Assembly (NCBI RefSeq): GCF_012317385.1
Contig: NZ_CP051144.1
Location: 682,001 to 746,000, forward strand
Direction: 5' to 3'
Source: Romboutsia sp. CE17
GTDB taxonomy: Bacteria > Bacillota > Clostridia > Peptostreptococcales > Peptostreptococcaceae
DNA length: 64,000 nucleotides
Part shown: one piece after another, positions 1 to 8,103 of the stretch
Layout of the letters: every line of letters begins with the position of its first letter
Position numbering within the stretch: the first letter of the stretch is position 1
The notes under the pieces: model-generated
Database searches by the model: none
Told to the model about the DNA's origin: nothing
What the model saw: the letters and a program-made list of their open reading frames with translations, nothing else
Made by a program: the position numbers and the translations under genes

Positions 1-2028
1 ATATTTATCATTTTTCCAAATACCAAACTTACAATTGATATAGTTTGAACATAAATATCCTTTTTCTGATTCGATGACATCATTTTGACATACAGGACAT
101 TTACCTAAAGAATCATTTTTAGTGGATTTTTTCTTAGAACTATTTTCATCAGATGAATTTTTTGAATTAGATTTCCTTGATGCAACAGCTGATTCTTTAA
201 CATATTTTTTTGTTTTAGCATTATAAGTATAATTTTCAGTATTTATATTCTTTTTATCATCATGTTTTATTAAATTAACATTTTGATATATAAATTTCAT
301 TATGTTTGTTAGATATTCTTTTCTAGTAAATTGTCCTTTTTGTATATCGCTTAAGCTTCTTTCTAGCTTACCAGTATAGTCAACATCAAATAGATCTTTA
401 ACTGGGAATATTTCAACTAAGTTTTTTCCTAAATCAGTTATGGAATATGATTTTCCTTTTTTCTTAACATATCCAACTTGTCCGACTTTTTTCAAAACAT
501 CAGCACGAGTAGCAGATGTTCCAATTGAATACCCAGATAGAACTGTTGTATCATCTTCTGATACATTCTTTCCACAATTTTTCATTGCTTTAAGTAAAGT
601 ATCCTCAGTATATGGCTTAGGAGGAGTTGTTTGTTTAGTCAATGTTTTTATATCTAAGATGTCTACAACTTCTAGTTTATTTACTAGAGGAAGTAAGTCG
701 TCTTTTTCTTCTTTATTGTACACCTCTAAATATCCCTTTACTTTTAAAACTTTTCCCTTTGTCAAAAATAAGTTTTTATCGACTTCTGTTTTAATTTCTG
801 TATTTTCATATTCAGCAGGAGGCATAAAGTTTGCAATAAATCTATCTTTTATAGCGTTATAAACAATCTGTTCATCTGGTGTTAAGTTAGTAGGAACTAT
901 ATAAGTTGGTATTATTGCACTATGGCTGTCGACTTTAGAAGAGTCAAATATTCTTTTACTTTTAGTAAATACTATTTTACTTTCATAAGGAAGACCAGCT
1001 TTTATTTTATCTAATGTTTGAGAAACTTTATTAACCAAACTTTCTTCTAAATAAATAGAATCAGTTCTAGGATAAGTTATATATCCTCCCTTACCTTTTC
1101 CCTCATAAAGAGACTGACATACGTTTAAAACCTTATCTGAAGTGAAATTTGAGTACTTCGAAGTAATAAATCCTTGAAGAGATGTTAAACTAAATAGTTT
1201 AGGTGCATACTCTTTAGAAGTAGATACTTTTTTATCTATTATAGTTCCAGTATTTGATGATATACTAGAAATAATTTTATTAGCTTCATCTATAGTATCA
1301 AATTTACTTTCTTTACCTTTTATTAGTTTTCCTTTATATTCTCCATTAGAACTTTTAAAATTACCTTCTATTTCAAAATAATTCTTAGGTATAAAATTTG
1401 TTATTTCCATATCCCTATCATAAACTAGTTTTACTGTTGGAAGTATTACACGACCTATATTTAGTAATTTACCATTGCCATATTTTAAAGTTGCAACAGA
1501 AGTAAAGTTAATTCCTATTAACCAATCTGTAATCAATCTAGTATAACCTGCTGCTTGTAAATTTATCATATCAGAGTTATCTTTTAAGTTATTTAGACCT
1601 CTTGTTATGTCTTCTGGAGTCCATTCATTTACTAGAATTCTTTTAACAGGTTTTTTATTCTTTGCCAATAAAAAAATTAAAAAAGAAATTAATTCACCTT
1701 CTCTATCATTATCTGTAGCGTTTATTACATACTCTATATCATCTCTATGTAAAAGTCTTTTTACAGTATCAAATTGCTTTTTCTTTGAGCTATCGACTTT
1801 AAATTTGAATTTATCACTAGGTATAAATGGAAAATTATCCATTTTCCAAGATCCTGAGTATTTATCTTTATCATAGTCTTTCATATCAAATAAGGAAACT
1901 AGATGACCAACGGCATAAGTAACTATGTAATCATTTCCTTCAAAGTAACCATCATGCCTAGTTCTTGCGCCTAAAAAGGTAGCTATAGTTTTAGCAACAG
2001 ATGGTTTTTCTGCAAGTATAAGCTTCAT
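1..2028 (-). CDS. topB: DNA topoisomerase III, first copy, C-terminus cut by window edge
   Basis: Type IA topoisomerase that passes single strands to resolve recombination and replication intermediates. The frame is open from the ATG at 2028 to the window edge (676 codons). The N-terminus reads MKLILAEKPSVAKTIA, a typical Toprim start, and TYPRTDS near residues 318-324 carries the active-site tyrosine (about Y319). The last visible residues are a zinc ribbon (CPVC ... C-x5-C), so only a few residues should be missing. A good AAGGAGAT ribosome site precedes the ATG. A second complete topoisomerase III lies at 49073-51193, so the genome has at least two. No mobile-element genes are visible beside this copy. 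Confidence 0.93.
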   Translation of the reverse strand, partial: MKLILAEKPSVAKTIATFLGARTRHDGYFEGNDYIVTYAVGHLVSLFDMKDYDKDKYSGSWKMDNFPFIPSDKFKFKVDSSKKKQFDTVKRLLHRDDIEYVINATDNDREGELISFLIFLLAKNKKPVKRILVNEWTPEDITRGLNNLKDNSDMINLQAAGYTRLITDWLIGINFTSVATLKYGNGKLLNIGRVILPTVKLVYDRDMEITNFIPKNYFEIEGNFKSSNGEYKGKLIKGKESKFDTIDEANKIISSISSNTGTIIDKKVSTSKEYAPKLFSLTSLQGFITSKYSNFTSDKVLNVCQSLYEGKGKGGYITYPRTDSIYLEESLVNKVSQTLDKIKAGLPYESKIVFTKSKRIFDSSKVDSHSAIIPTYIVPTNLTPDEQIVYNAIKDRFIANFMPPAEYENTEIKTEVDKNLFLTKGKVLKVKGYLEVYNKEEKDDLLPLVNKLEVVDILDIKTLTKQTTPPKPYTEDTLLKAMKNCGKNVSEDDTTVLSGYSIGTSATRADVLKKVGQVGYVKKKGKSYSITDLGKNLVEIFPVKDLFDVDYTGKLERSLSDIQKGQFTRKEYLTNIMKFIYQNVNLIKHDDKKNINTENYTYNAKTKKYVKESAVASRKSNSKNSSDENSSKKKSTKNDSLGKCPVCQNDVIESEKGYLCSNYINCKFGIWKNDKY

Positions 2029-2069
2029 ATAAATCTCCTTTCAAATACTATTTATATTATCATATAAAA

Positions 2070-2091
2070 AGAAAAGACTGCAAGGCAGTCT
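2070..2091 (-). terminator. Rho-independent terminator of the 2090-2734 gene
   Basis: Perfect 7-bp stem (2075-2081 with 2085-2091, loop of 3). On the minus strand it is followed by a T-rich tract. The stem overlaps the stop codon of the gene that ends at 2090, and it separates that gene from topB. Confidence 0.75.
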
Positions 2092-2734
2092 AGAAATTAA
2101 AATTGAAATTATTGTTTTTATTAGTTAATCCTTTTATATAATAATCAACAAATTCAGATGAACTTTCGTCTATTAATTTTACGAAAGAAATATGCGTTAT
2201 ACTATTAGAGCTAGGATGATTTATATTATAATTAAAAGCTGGTCCAGATATTGTACAAGAAGATTCTGGTTTTATATTTATTCTTTGGGTGTCTGATAAA
2301 GAAGTAAATATTTCAAATGATTTGGAACTATCTATAAGATATGAAAATTCAATATTATCCTTAAGCTCAGGGTAAACAGAGTATATATTTGCTATACAGT
2401 TAACCTCATTAAAATTAGGATAATATTCTTTGTAGCCAGCAAGGATTATATATGAATGGTTAGGTAAAATTGATTTTATTGCAAGTATCAAATTCCGAAT
2501 TAAATTATCAACCTCAATTGGAAAATAGAAATATATAGGATGAGTATGATCTATAATAATATTATATCGATCTAATAAATCTATGATATTACGATAATTA
2601 ATATATTCGCTTGAGCCGAATTCATTATATATTAAGAATAAATTGCCATTTATGCTTTTTTCATAAATGCTTTCTAATTTTTGTTTCATCCAAGGTATAG
2701 GTAATAAGCTTATCTTATTGAAATTATTTCCCAT
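2090..2734 (-). CDS. hypothetical protein, 214 aa
   Basis: No family recognised. The start is supported by GGAGGAA just upstream of the ATG on the minus strand. The protein is soluble in appearance: no signal peptide, no clear membrane segment, rich in Asn, Ile, Tyr and Ser. It has an early proline/aromatic stretch (LLPIPWMKQK) and an Asn-rich C-terminus. A central stretch with DHTHPIYFYFP near residues 62-72 is the most distinctive feature. It is a single-gene unit: its own terminator follows, and topB lies downstream on the same strand. Function unknown. Confidence 0.7.
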   Translation of the reverse strand: MGNNFNKISLLPIPWMKQKLESIYEKSINGNLFLIYNEFGSSEYINYRNIIDLLDRYNIIIDHTHPIYFYFPIEVDNLIRNLILAIKSILPNHSYIILAGYKEYYPNFNEVNCIANIYSVYPELKDNIEFSYLIDSSKSFEIFTSLSDTQRINIKPESSCTISGPAFNYNINHPSSNSITHISFVKLIDESSSEFVDYYIKGLTNKNNNFNFNF

Positions 2735-2876
2735 AAAATTCCTCCCTAAAATAATAACAGTTTATATATCAATAAATTGTATTCTATAATAAATAAATTT
2801 ATTCCTTTAAAGCATACATAGAAAATACTGGTAAATCCCTATATTTATAGACAAAAAGTTACATATTTGTAATAAT

Positions 2877-2893
2877 ATTATTAAAACGCATCT
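2877..2893 (+). promoter_or_regulatory. WalR-like box (one mismatch) upstream of NlpC/P60 gene
   Basis: AGTTAC-N5-TGTAAT. The WalR (YycF) consensus is TGT(A/T)A(A/T/C)-N5-TGT(A/T)A(A/T/C); the only deviation is the first base. It sits about 105 bases before the start codon of a cell-wall hydrolase, a classic WalR target class. The regulator itself is not in the window. Confidence 0.4.
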
Positions 2894-2968
2894 AAATTTA
2901 GATAAAAATAGACTAATTAAAACTATTAGAAGTAATACATACTTATTTATAGGGAGGAGTTGAATAAG

Positions 2969-2989
2969 ATTATAGTTAAATACTATAAT
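2969..2989 (+). promoter_or_regulatory. Hairpin between Shine-Dalgarno and start codon of NlpC/P60 gene
   Basis: Perfect 8-bp inverted repeat (2969-2976 with 2982-2989, loop of 5). It lies between the only good ribosome-binding sequence (AGGGAGGAG, 2951-2959) and the first usable ATG (2998). Without the hairpin the spacing is about 40 bases, far too long. With the stem formed, the effective spacing drops to about 17. Confidence 0.5.
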
Positions 2990-2997
2990 TGTTAGTT

Positions 2998-4119
2998 ATG
3001 AATTTTAATAAAAAACATATAATATCAAGTGTTATAGCTACATCTGTAATTGTGCCAGTATGTACCTCTATATCAAATGCAGATGAAGTAGAATATAGGA
3101 TGATAACAGCAAATTCAGTTAATTTTAGAACAGGCCCAGGTACAAATTATTCATCTATGGGTAAATTAAATAAAGGATATAAAGTTGAGTACATAGGAAC
3201 TAGTGGTTCTTGGATAAAGATAAAATATAATGGAAAAACAGGATATGCACATAGTGATTATGTAGGTCCCTATAGCAATTCTAATCAAAGTTCAAGTATA
3301 AAAGTAGTTACTGCTTCTAGCCTTAATGTTAGAAGTGGTGCAGGAACTAATTACTCAAGAATAGGAAGCTTATCAAAAGGTACAGAGGTAAGTGTAATAT
3401 CAGAGTCAAATGGTTGGGCTAAAATAAATTATAATGGAAAAATAGGATATGTATCTACTGATTATTTAGCAACTAAATCTAGTGGAGGTTCTAGTTCTAC
3501 TACAGAAACTATAAAATATAAAAAAATAGTAAATGCAACAAGCTTAAACTTTAGAACTGGGCCAGGAACAAACTATTCTAAAATATCTACTTTAAAATAT
3601 GGAACAGAAGTTGGAGTAATATCGGAGTCAAATGGTTGGGCTAAAATAAGTTATAATGGAAAAATAGGATATGTATCAAGTCAATATCTATCTGATAAAT
3701 CAAGTAGTTCAACAGGAAGTGATTCTTCAACATCTAGCTCAAAAGCAGATAAAGTAATAAGTTTTGCAAAAACTTTATTAGGAAAAGATTACTCTTGGGG
3801 GGCAGAAGGACCGAATTCATTTGATTGCTCAGGATACACATACTATGTATTTAAGAAAAGTGCAGGAATCACTTTACCAAGGGTATCTAAAGAACAAAGT
3901 AAGTATGGAACTTATGTTAGTAGAAGTGATGTCAAAAAAGGAGACTTAGTATTTTTTGATACAGATGGATCTAATAATGGCGTAGTAAGTCATGTTGGAA
4001 TATATATGGGCGATGGTAAATTTATACATGCTTCATCAAGTAAAGATGAAGTAGTTATATCAGATTTTAATAGTAGTTATTATAAAGGAGCATTTGTCAA
4101 TGCACGTAGAGTTTTATAA
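2998..4119 (+). CDS. Secreted cell-wall hydrolase: three SH3b domains plus NlpC/P60 peptidase
   Basis: Predicted D,L-endopeptidase that cuts peptidoglycan stem peptides outside the cell. Signal peptide of about 29 residues (cleavage near SNA-DE), then three bacterial SH3 repeats each with a R(T/S)GxGTNYS motif, separated by Ser/Thr-rich linkers, then a C-terminal NlpC/P60 domain of about 120 residues. The catalytic triad is visible: Cys in DCSGY, His in SHVGIY and a polar third residue in FIHA. Start: ATG at 2998 gives MNFNKKHI; an in-frame TTG at 2989 lies in the hairpin. Monocistronic, with terminator at 4121. A WalR-like box upstream fits wall-stress control (inference). Confidence 0.93.
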   Translation: MNFNKKHIISSVIATSVIVPVCTSISNADEVEYRMITANSVNFRTGPGTNYSSMGKLNKGYKVEYIGTSGSWIKIKYNGKTGYAHSDYVGPYSNSNQSSSIKVVTASSLNVRSGAGTNYSRIGSLSKGTEVSVISESNGWAKINYNGKIGYVSTDYLATKSSGGSSSTTETIKYKKIVNATSLNFRTGPGTNYSKISTLKYGTEVGVISESNGWAKISYNGKIGYVSSQYLSDKSSSSTGSDSSTSSSKADKVISFAKTLLGKDYSWGAEGPNSFDCSGYTYYVFKKSAGITLPRVSKEQSKYGTYVSRSDVKKGDLVFFDTDGSNNGVVSHVGIYMGDGKFIHASSSKDEVVISDFNSSYYKGAFVNARRVL

Positions 4120-4120
4120 G

Positions 4121-4151
4121 AAATAGAGCTAATTAAGGCTCTATTTTTTAT
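4121..4151 (+). terminator. Rho-independent terminator after NlpC/P60 gene
   Basis: Perfect 9-bp stem (4121-4129 with 4138-4146) followed by a T run. Confidence 0.85.
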
Positions 4152-4257
4152 TTATGCATAATATTTTGAAATATATTATGTATAAATAGAAGCTAATATT
4201 GAAAATAATATATAGTATATGATTGAGAAGTTAAATAAGTATATAAGGAGAGTAGAT

Positions 4258-4665
4258 ATGACTGTTATAACTGATTTTTATCAATTTAAATATAGCCGCA
4301 ATAATTATTATTTGGAATTACTTATAAACAGAACAGCTCTTTTATATATAGAAAAAGCATTGGATGAAAGTTTAAGTAATATGTATTTAAGTAAAGATTC
4401 AGAATGCGCTTATATGAGACTAAAAGAATTATTTTATAATTCAAGAGTAGAAAGTGATTCATTATATGTAGAACTTAGAATAAATAAATGCTATTTAAAG
4501 TATATGCAAAATTTGAGTTGTTATTTTTATAATAGAAATGAGTATGAGGCAGTAAAAGTATTAAGCGATTATATGCAGTACTTCTCAACATCTGATATAG
4601 ATGAAATTTCAACCTTTTGTGAATTAAATGAAGATATAAAAGTTAGAGTTTTATCTAATGTATGA
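4258..4665 (+). CDS. hypothetical protein, 135 aa
   Basis: No family recognised. An upstream in-frame ATG exists at 4219, but AAGGAG sits 7 bases before the ATG at 4258, so that start (MTVITDFYQF) is preferred. The protein looks soluble and mostly alpha-helical, rich in Tyr, Leu and Glu, with no signal peptide or metal motif. It stands alone between the NlpC/P60 gene and the convergent cotJ operon. The stop codon touches a strong bidirectional terminator. Confidence 0.7.
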   Translation: MTVITDFYQFKYSRNNYYLELLINRTALLYIEKALDESLSNMYLSKDSECAYMRLKELFYNSRVESDSLYVELRINKCYLKYMQNLSCYFYNRNEYEAVKVLSDYMQYFSTSDIDEISTFCELNEDIKVRVLSNV

Positions 4666-4704
4666 AAAAGAGCTCTTCCTATGAAAAGAAGAGCCCTTTT
4701 TATT
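4665..4704. terminator. Bidirectional terminator between 4258 gene and cotJC
   Basis: Stem of about 13 bp with one mismatch (around AAGAGCTCTTC and GAAGAGCCCTT). It is flanked by A runs on the left and T runs on the right, so it works for both convergent units. Confidence 0.85.
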
Positions 4705-4714
4705 TAATTAAAAC

Positions 4715-5287
4715 TTAAAAATATTTTTTAGTTTCTGCAAAATCATATACGTCCATTAATGCTTCTCCAAATCTTTGATAATGAACTATTTCTCTTTCGC
4801 CTAAAAATCTTAATACATTTATTATATCAACATTGTCAGTTAAGTTTATAAGTTGATAATATGTTGCTAGTGCTTTTTGTTCTGCAGCCATATCTTCATG
4901 TAAATCAGTTACAGCATCGCCGAAAACATTTATATAAGAAGCAGTCCAAGGTACTCCATTAGGATCTGATGGGAATATTCCATGTCCCCAAACTGCATAA
5001 TTAGATCCTAGGCCAGCAGCCTTTAACTCTTCAGGTGTAGCATCTTCAGTTAGTTGATATAGCATACTAGAAATTATTTCAACATGAGCCAGTTCTTCTG
5101 TACCTATATCAGTTAAAAGTGCACGTGACTTTCCTGTAGGCATAGTATATCGTTGTTGTAAATATCTTATTGCAGCAGCTAATTCACCATTTGGCCCACC
5201 TAATTGAGCAATTATATACTTAGCCATGTTTAAATCTTTACATCTTAAATTAACTGGAAATTCTAATGTTTTTTGGTAAATCCACAT
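4715..5287 (-). CDS. cotJC: Spore coat protein CotJC, manganese-catalase family
   Basis: Last gene of the cotJABC operon, which encodes an inner spore-coat layer component made in the mother cell. 190 residues, the usual CotJC length. Ferritin-like di-metal ligands typical of manganese catalases are visible: E35 in GELAA, E65 and H68 in GTEELAHVE, a Glu in DMAAEQKA, and Glu/His in EREIVHYQRF. Catalase activity is a family inference. GGGAGGTTAG precedes the ATG on the minus strand. Expression is expected from a sporulation sigma factor, but I could not identify the promoter confidently. Confidence 0.95.
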   Translation of the reverse strand: MWIYQKTLEFPVNLRCKDLNMAKYIIAQLGGPNGELAAAIRYLQQRYTMPTGKSRALLTDIGTEELAHVEIISSMLYQLTEDATPEELKAAGLGSNYAVWGHGIFPSDPNGVPWTASYINVFGDAVTDLHEDMAAEQKALATYYQLINLTDNVDIINVLRFLGEREIVHYQRFGEALMDVYDFAETKKYF

Positions 5288-5315
5288 AGATGTCTAACCT
5301 CCCTATAAATAATAT

Positions 5316-5585
5316 CTATTTGTTAAATTCTCTGTCCCATGGCCAAGGGTCACATATCCATTGCCAAGGATATTGGCTTGGAGCATACCCAAAGTTAGTT
5401 AAAGGACCGTATTTACTTTCATAAGCACATCTTGCTTGTTTAAATTGAGCAACTAATGAATTATATATATTGATAGCATTTTTGTCTTCTGGATGATTAT
5501 CTAAATATAAATTTAGTTCTACACATGCAAATCCTGTTTCTTGAACATTTCTCAATAATTCACTTCTAGTACATGATTGTTTCAT
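5316..5585 (-). CDS. cotJB: Spore coat protein CotJB
   Basis: Small coat protein that assembles with CotJC. 89 residues, with the family's helical N-terminus (ELLRNVQETGFACVELNLYLD) and the Trp/Pro-rich C-terminus (PWQWICDPWPWD). Its start codon overlaps the stop of cotJA by one base, so the two are translationally coupled. cotJC follows after 28 bases. Confidence 0.94.
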   Translation of the reverse strand: MKQSCTRSELLRNVQETGFACVELNLYLDNHPEDKNAINIYNSLVAQFKQARCAYESKYGPLTNFGYAPSQYPWQWICDPWPWDREFNK

Positions 5586-5794
5586 TATCTTTTCCCCCTA
5601 ACTCTGTTTTTAGGATTTTTATATAAATCTGCATTATACATTTCAGAGTCTATTAAAAATAATTCAGGGAATAATGTTCCCTTACTCAATGCAGTTGAAA
5701 GATTATACATTTTTGTAAGCACTTGATCGTTAACATATGGTCTAGCTAAATCACAACCACAGTTTTGAGAAATGCCTCTACTGTTTTTTTCCAT
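5585..5794 (-). CDS. cotJA: Spore coat associated protein CotJA
   Basis: First gene of the operon; CotJA is needed for stable coat assembly of CotJC. 69 residues. The recognisable family segment is ARPYVNDQVLTKMY followed by SKGTLFPEL. The C-terminus is basic (KNRVRGKR). An AAGGAGG ribosome site precedes the start. The region upstream, shared with the divergent tRNA-thiolation gene, holds a 12-bp palindrome. Confidence 0.92.
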   Translation of the reverse strand: MEKNSRGISQNCGCDLARPYVNDQVLTKMYNLSTALSKGTLFPELFLIDSEMYNADLYKNPKNRVRGKR

Positions 5795-5878
5795 AGATGA
5801 AAAACCTCCTTGTCAGAACCTATAGTCAAGCTATGTAATTATATTATATTTAGATAAGCTTAAAATGGTTACATATCC

Positions 5879-5915
5879 AAGATAAATAATTAAAAACTAT
5901 TTGATTATTTATCTT
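5879..5915. repeat. 12-bp perfect inverted repeat between cotJA and the TtcA-like gene
   Basis: AAGATAAATAAT (5879-5890) is mirrored at 5904-5915 with a 13-base loop, between two divergent genes. No T run follows on either strand, so it does not look like a terminator. It could be an operator. Such AT-only palindromes also arise by chance in this base composition. Confidence 0.35.
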
Positions 5916-6028
5916 AATTAATAAGGTTAAGTTAAATTTTATGTTAGTATTAATTTTGTATATCTTGAATTAATGATACAGTTTATGATAAAATAAATTT
6001 CATGTTCACATAAAAATGAGGTGATTTA

Positions 6029-6889
6029 ATGAGCGAATTAGCAGGAAAAGGCTGTGAAATAATAGTACCTTTTGATGAAAGACAACCACTAAAAGATATA
6101 GAAAGAAGTATAATAAAAAAGTATAGAAAGCATTTATGGTCTAAGTTTATTAAAGCGATAAGAGATTATAATCTAGTAGAAGAGGGTGACAAGATAGGTG
6201 TTGCTATATCTGGAGGGAAAGATAGTCTTCTTATGGCAAAAATGTTCCAGGAGTTAAAAAAGCATGGACAAGTTAATTTTGAAGTTGAATTTATAGCTAT
6301 GGACCCTGGATATCATAAAGATATAAGACAATTATTAATAGATAACTGTGAATACTTAAATATACCTATACATTTATTTGATTCTAGAATATTTGAAATT
6401 GCGGATGAAATAGCAAAGGACTATCCATGCTATATGTGTGCAAGAATGAGAAGAGGGGCTCTATACTCTAAGGCGGAAGAATTAGGATGTAATAAACTGG
6501 CATTGGGACATCATTATGATGATGTTATAGAAACAACAATGCTTAATTTATTATGTGCAGGAAACTTTAAAACAATGTTACCAAAGCTTGACTCTACAAA
6601 TTTTGATGGAATACAAATAATAAGGCCACTTTATTATATAAGAGAAGAGCATATAATAAGATTTATACAAAATAGTGGAATTTGGCCGCTTAATTGTGCT
6701 TGTATGGTAGCAGCTAAAAAAACAGGAAACAAAAGATATGAGATAAAAGACCTTATAAAGAGTTTAGGTGAAAACTTTAAAGATGTTGAAAAATCAATCT
6801 TCAAGGCTGCAGAAAATGTTAATATCGACTCTGTCTTAGGATGGCAACAAGATGGAGTTAAGCACTCTTTCTTAGAAAAGTATGAGTAA
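6029..6889 (+). CDS. TtcA-family ATP-pyrophosphatase (tRNA thiolation)
   Basis: Adenylates a tRNA base and transfers sulfur, probably making 2-thiocytidine-32 or a related thio-base. The PP-loop motif SGGKDS is at residues 61-66. Cys134 and Cys137 (CYMC) plus Cys223/Cys225 (CAC) are candidate ligands for the iron-sulfur cluster of TtcA-type enzymes, and GHHYDDVIET near 160-169 matches the family. 286 residues, without the extra C-terminal domain of TilS lysidine synthases. GAGGTGA lies just before the ATG. Monocistronic. The exact base modified cannot be read from sequence. Confidence 0.85.
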   Translation: MSELAGKGCEIIVPFDERQPLKDIERSIIKKYRKHLWSKFIKAIRDYNLVEEGDKIGVAISGGKDSLLMAKMFQELKKHGQVNFEVEFIAMDPGYHKDIRQLLIDNCEYLNIPIHLFDSRIFEIADEIAKDYPCYMCARMRRGALYSKAEELGCNKLALGHHYDDVIETTMLNLLCAGNFKTMLPKLDSTNFDGIQIIRPLYYIREEHIIRFIQNSGIWPLNCACMVAAKKTGNKRYEIKDLIKSLGENFKDVEKSIFKAAENVNIDSVLGWQQDGVKHSFLEKYE

Positions 6890-6898
6890 TATAAAATA

Positions 6899-6935
6899 AA
6901 ACCGTTGATTAGTAGATAGTCAACGGTTTTTTATT
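6899..6935 (+). terminator. Rho-independent terminator after TtcA-like gene
   Basis: Perfect 10-bp stem (6899-6908 with 6920-6929) around CCGTTGA/TCAACGG, followed by T6. Confidence 0.9.
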
Positions 6936-6988
6936 GCAAAACAAAATGATAGAATATATACATACATATTTAGAGAGGGGATTTTATA

Positions 6989-8002
6989 TTGAAAAAAGTA
7001 TATATAGACTTTGAAATGAACATGCCAAATAATAAAGGTAAAAAGGATATGTTAAATGCAGATATAATAGCTATTGGTGCTATTAAATATGACGAGTGTA
7101 CTGGTGAAGTAGAAAAATTTAAATCTTTAATAAAACCTATAATAAAGAAAGAAGTGTATCCTCATATAGAAGAATTGACTAAAATAACTTCACATGATTT
7201 ATATAAGGCCCCCACGTATGAGGAAGTAATGAGGGATTTTAAATGTTGGTTAGGGATATTCTCCGAAATTAAGGGTATATATACATTTGGAAATTTAGAT
7301 TTAGCTTGTTTTAGTAATATAGATAAAATAAGTTCACAAAAAAATAAACATCCAAGATTTTTAAATAATATAAAAGATTTATTTGTAGATATTAAAGATA
7401 AGTATGTAGATTATGGTATAAGATGCATGAATTATATATCTCTGAAAAATCTTTTAAGTATAGCGAATGTAGAATTTAGTGGAGAAGTTCATGATCCACT
7501 AGATGATGCGTACAATTTATACTTATTAGACTCTATATTAGATGAGAATGAAAGTATACGAGATTTACTAATTATAAAAGACATAATTAAGCCACCATTT
7601 AATACTATAGATGAAAATTTAGAGACTAAATTTGAAATGTATAAAGAATATTTTTATAAAAAGGAAGGTAGTTATGATATAAACTTTATATCTATAGAAA
7701 TAATCAAAGTAGTTAGAAAGTATATTTTATCATTAAAAAATATTGAAATAAACAATATAGAGATATTAAAAGATATTAGTAAAAAACTTATAAGTATAGA
7801 AAAATTATCTAATATAGAAGAAGGGTATTTTTATATTCTAGAAAATCTTTGCTTAGATATGAAGGATCTACTAGATGATTTAATGCTTTATAAATTAAAT
7901 TTAGAAGAGTATAAAAATGAAATAACAAATATCATAGAACTTTTTGATGAAGATTTAGAAGCTGAAGAAATAAATATTAGAACAGACAATATATTAATTT
8001 AA
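6989..8002 (+). CDS. DEDDh-family 3'-5' exonuclease domain protein
   Basis: Likely nucleic-acid 3'-5' exonuclease of the RNase T/DnaQ fold. Catalytic residues can be placed: D7 and E9 in YIDFEMN, D104 in GNLDLA, H168 and D172/173 in HDPLDDA. The exonuclease domain covers about residues 1-182. The remaining 155 residues are helical, charged and not recognised. Start is TTG at 6989 with AGAGAGGGG 8 bases upstream. Monocistronic between two terminators. Substrate (DNA or RNA) unknown. It is not closely similar to the second DEDDh protein at 13287. Confidence 0.82.
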   Translation: MKKVYIDFEMNMPNNKGKKDMLNADIIAIGAIKYDECTGEVEKFKSLIKPIIKKEVYPHIEELTKITSHDLYKAPTYEEVMRDFKCWLGIFSEIKGIYTFGNLDLACFSNIDKISSQKNKHPRFLNNIKDLFVDIKDKYVDYGIRCMNYISLKNLLSIANVEFSGEVHDPLDDAYNLYLLDSILDENESIRDLLIIKDIIKPPFNTIDENLETKFEMYKEYFYKKEGSYDINFISIEIIKVVRKYILSLKNIEINNIEILKDISKKLISIEKLSNIEEGYFYILENLCLDMKDLLDDLMLYKLNLEEYKNEITNIIELFDEDLEAEEINIRTDNILI

Positions 8003-8033
8003 AGATTTCTGCATAAGTAGAAATCTTTTTTTG
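8001..8033 (+). terminator. Rho-independent terminator after exonuclease gene
   Basis: Perfect 10-bp stem AAAGATTTCT with its mirror (8001-8010 with 8019-8028), followed by a T7 run. Confidence 0.88.
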
Positions 8034-8103
8034 TATAAAATACTAATTTATAAAATATACATAAGTATGGAATTTGATTAATATTTAGAGGAGATGTTTT
8101 GCT

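Noticed and set aside
440-1876. Plus-strand frames at 440-862 and 1607-1876
   Set aside because: They are antisense to the clearly coding topoisomerase III gene.
6029-6889. TilS lysidine synthetase
   Set aside because: PP-loop is shared, but the protein has the CYMC/CAC cysteines of the TtcA group and lacks the TilS C-terminal domains.
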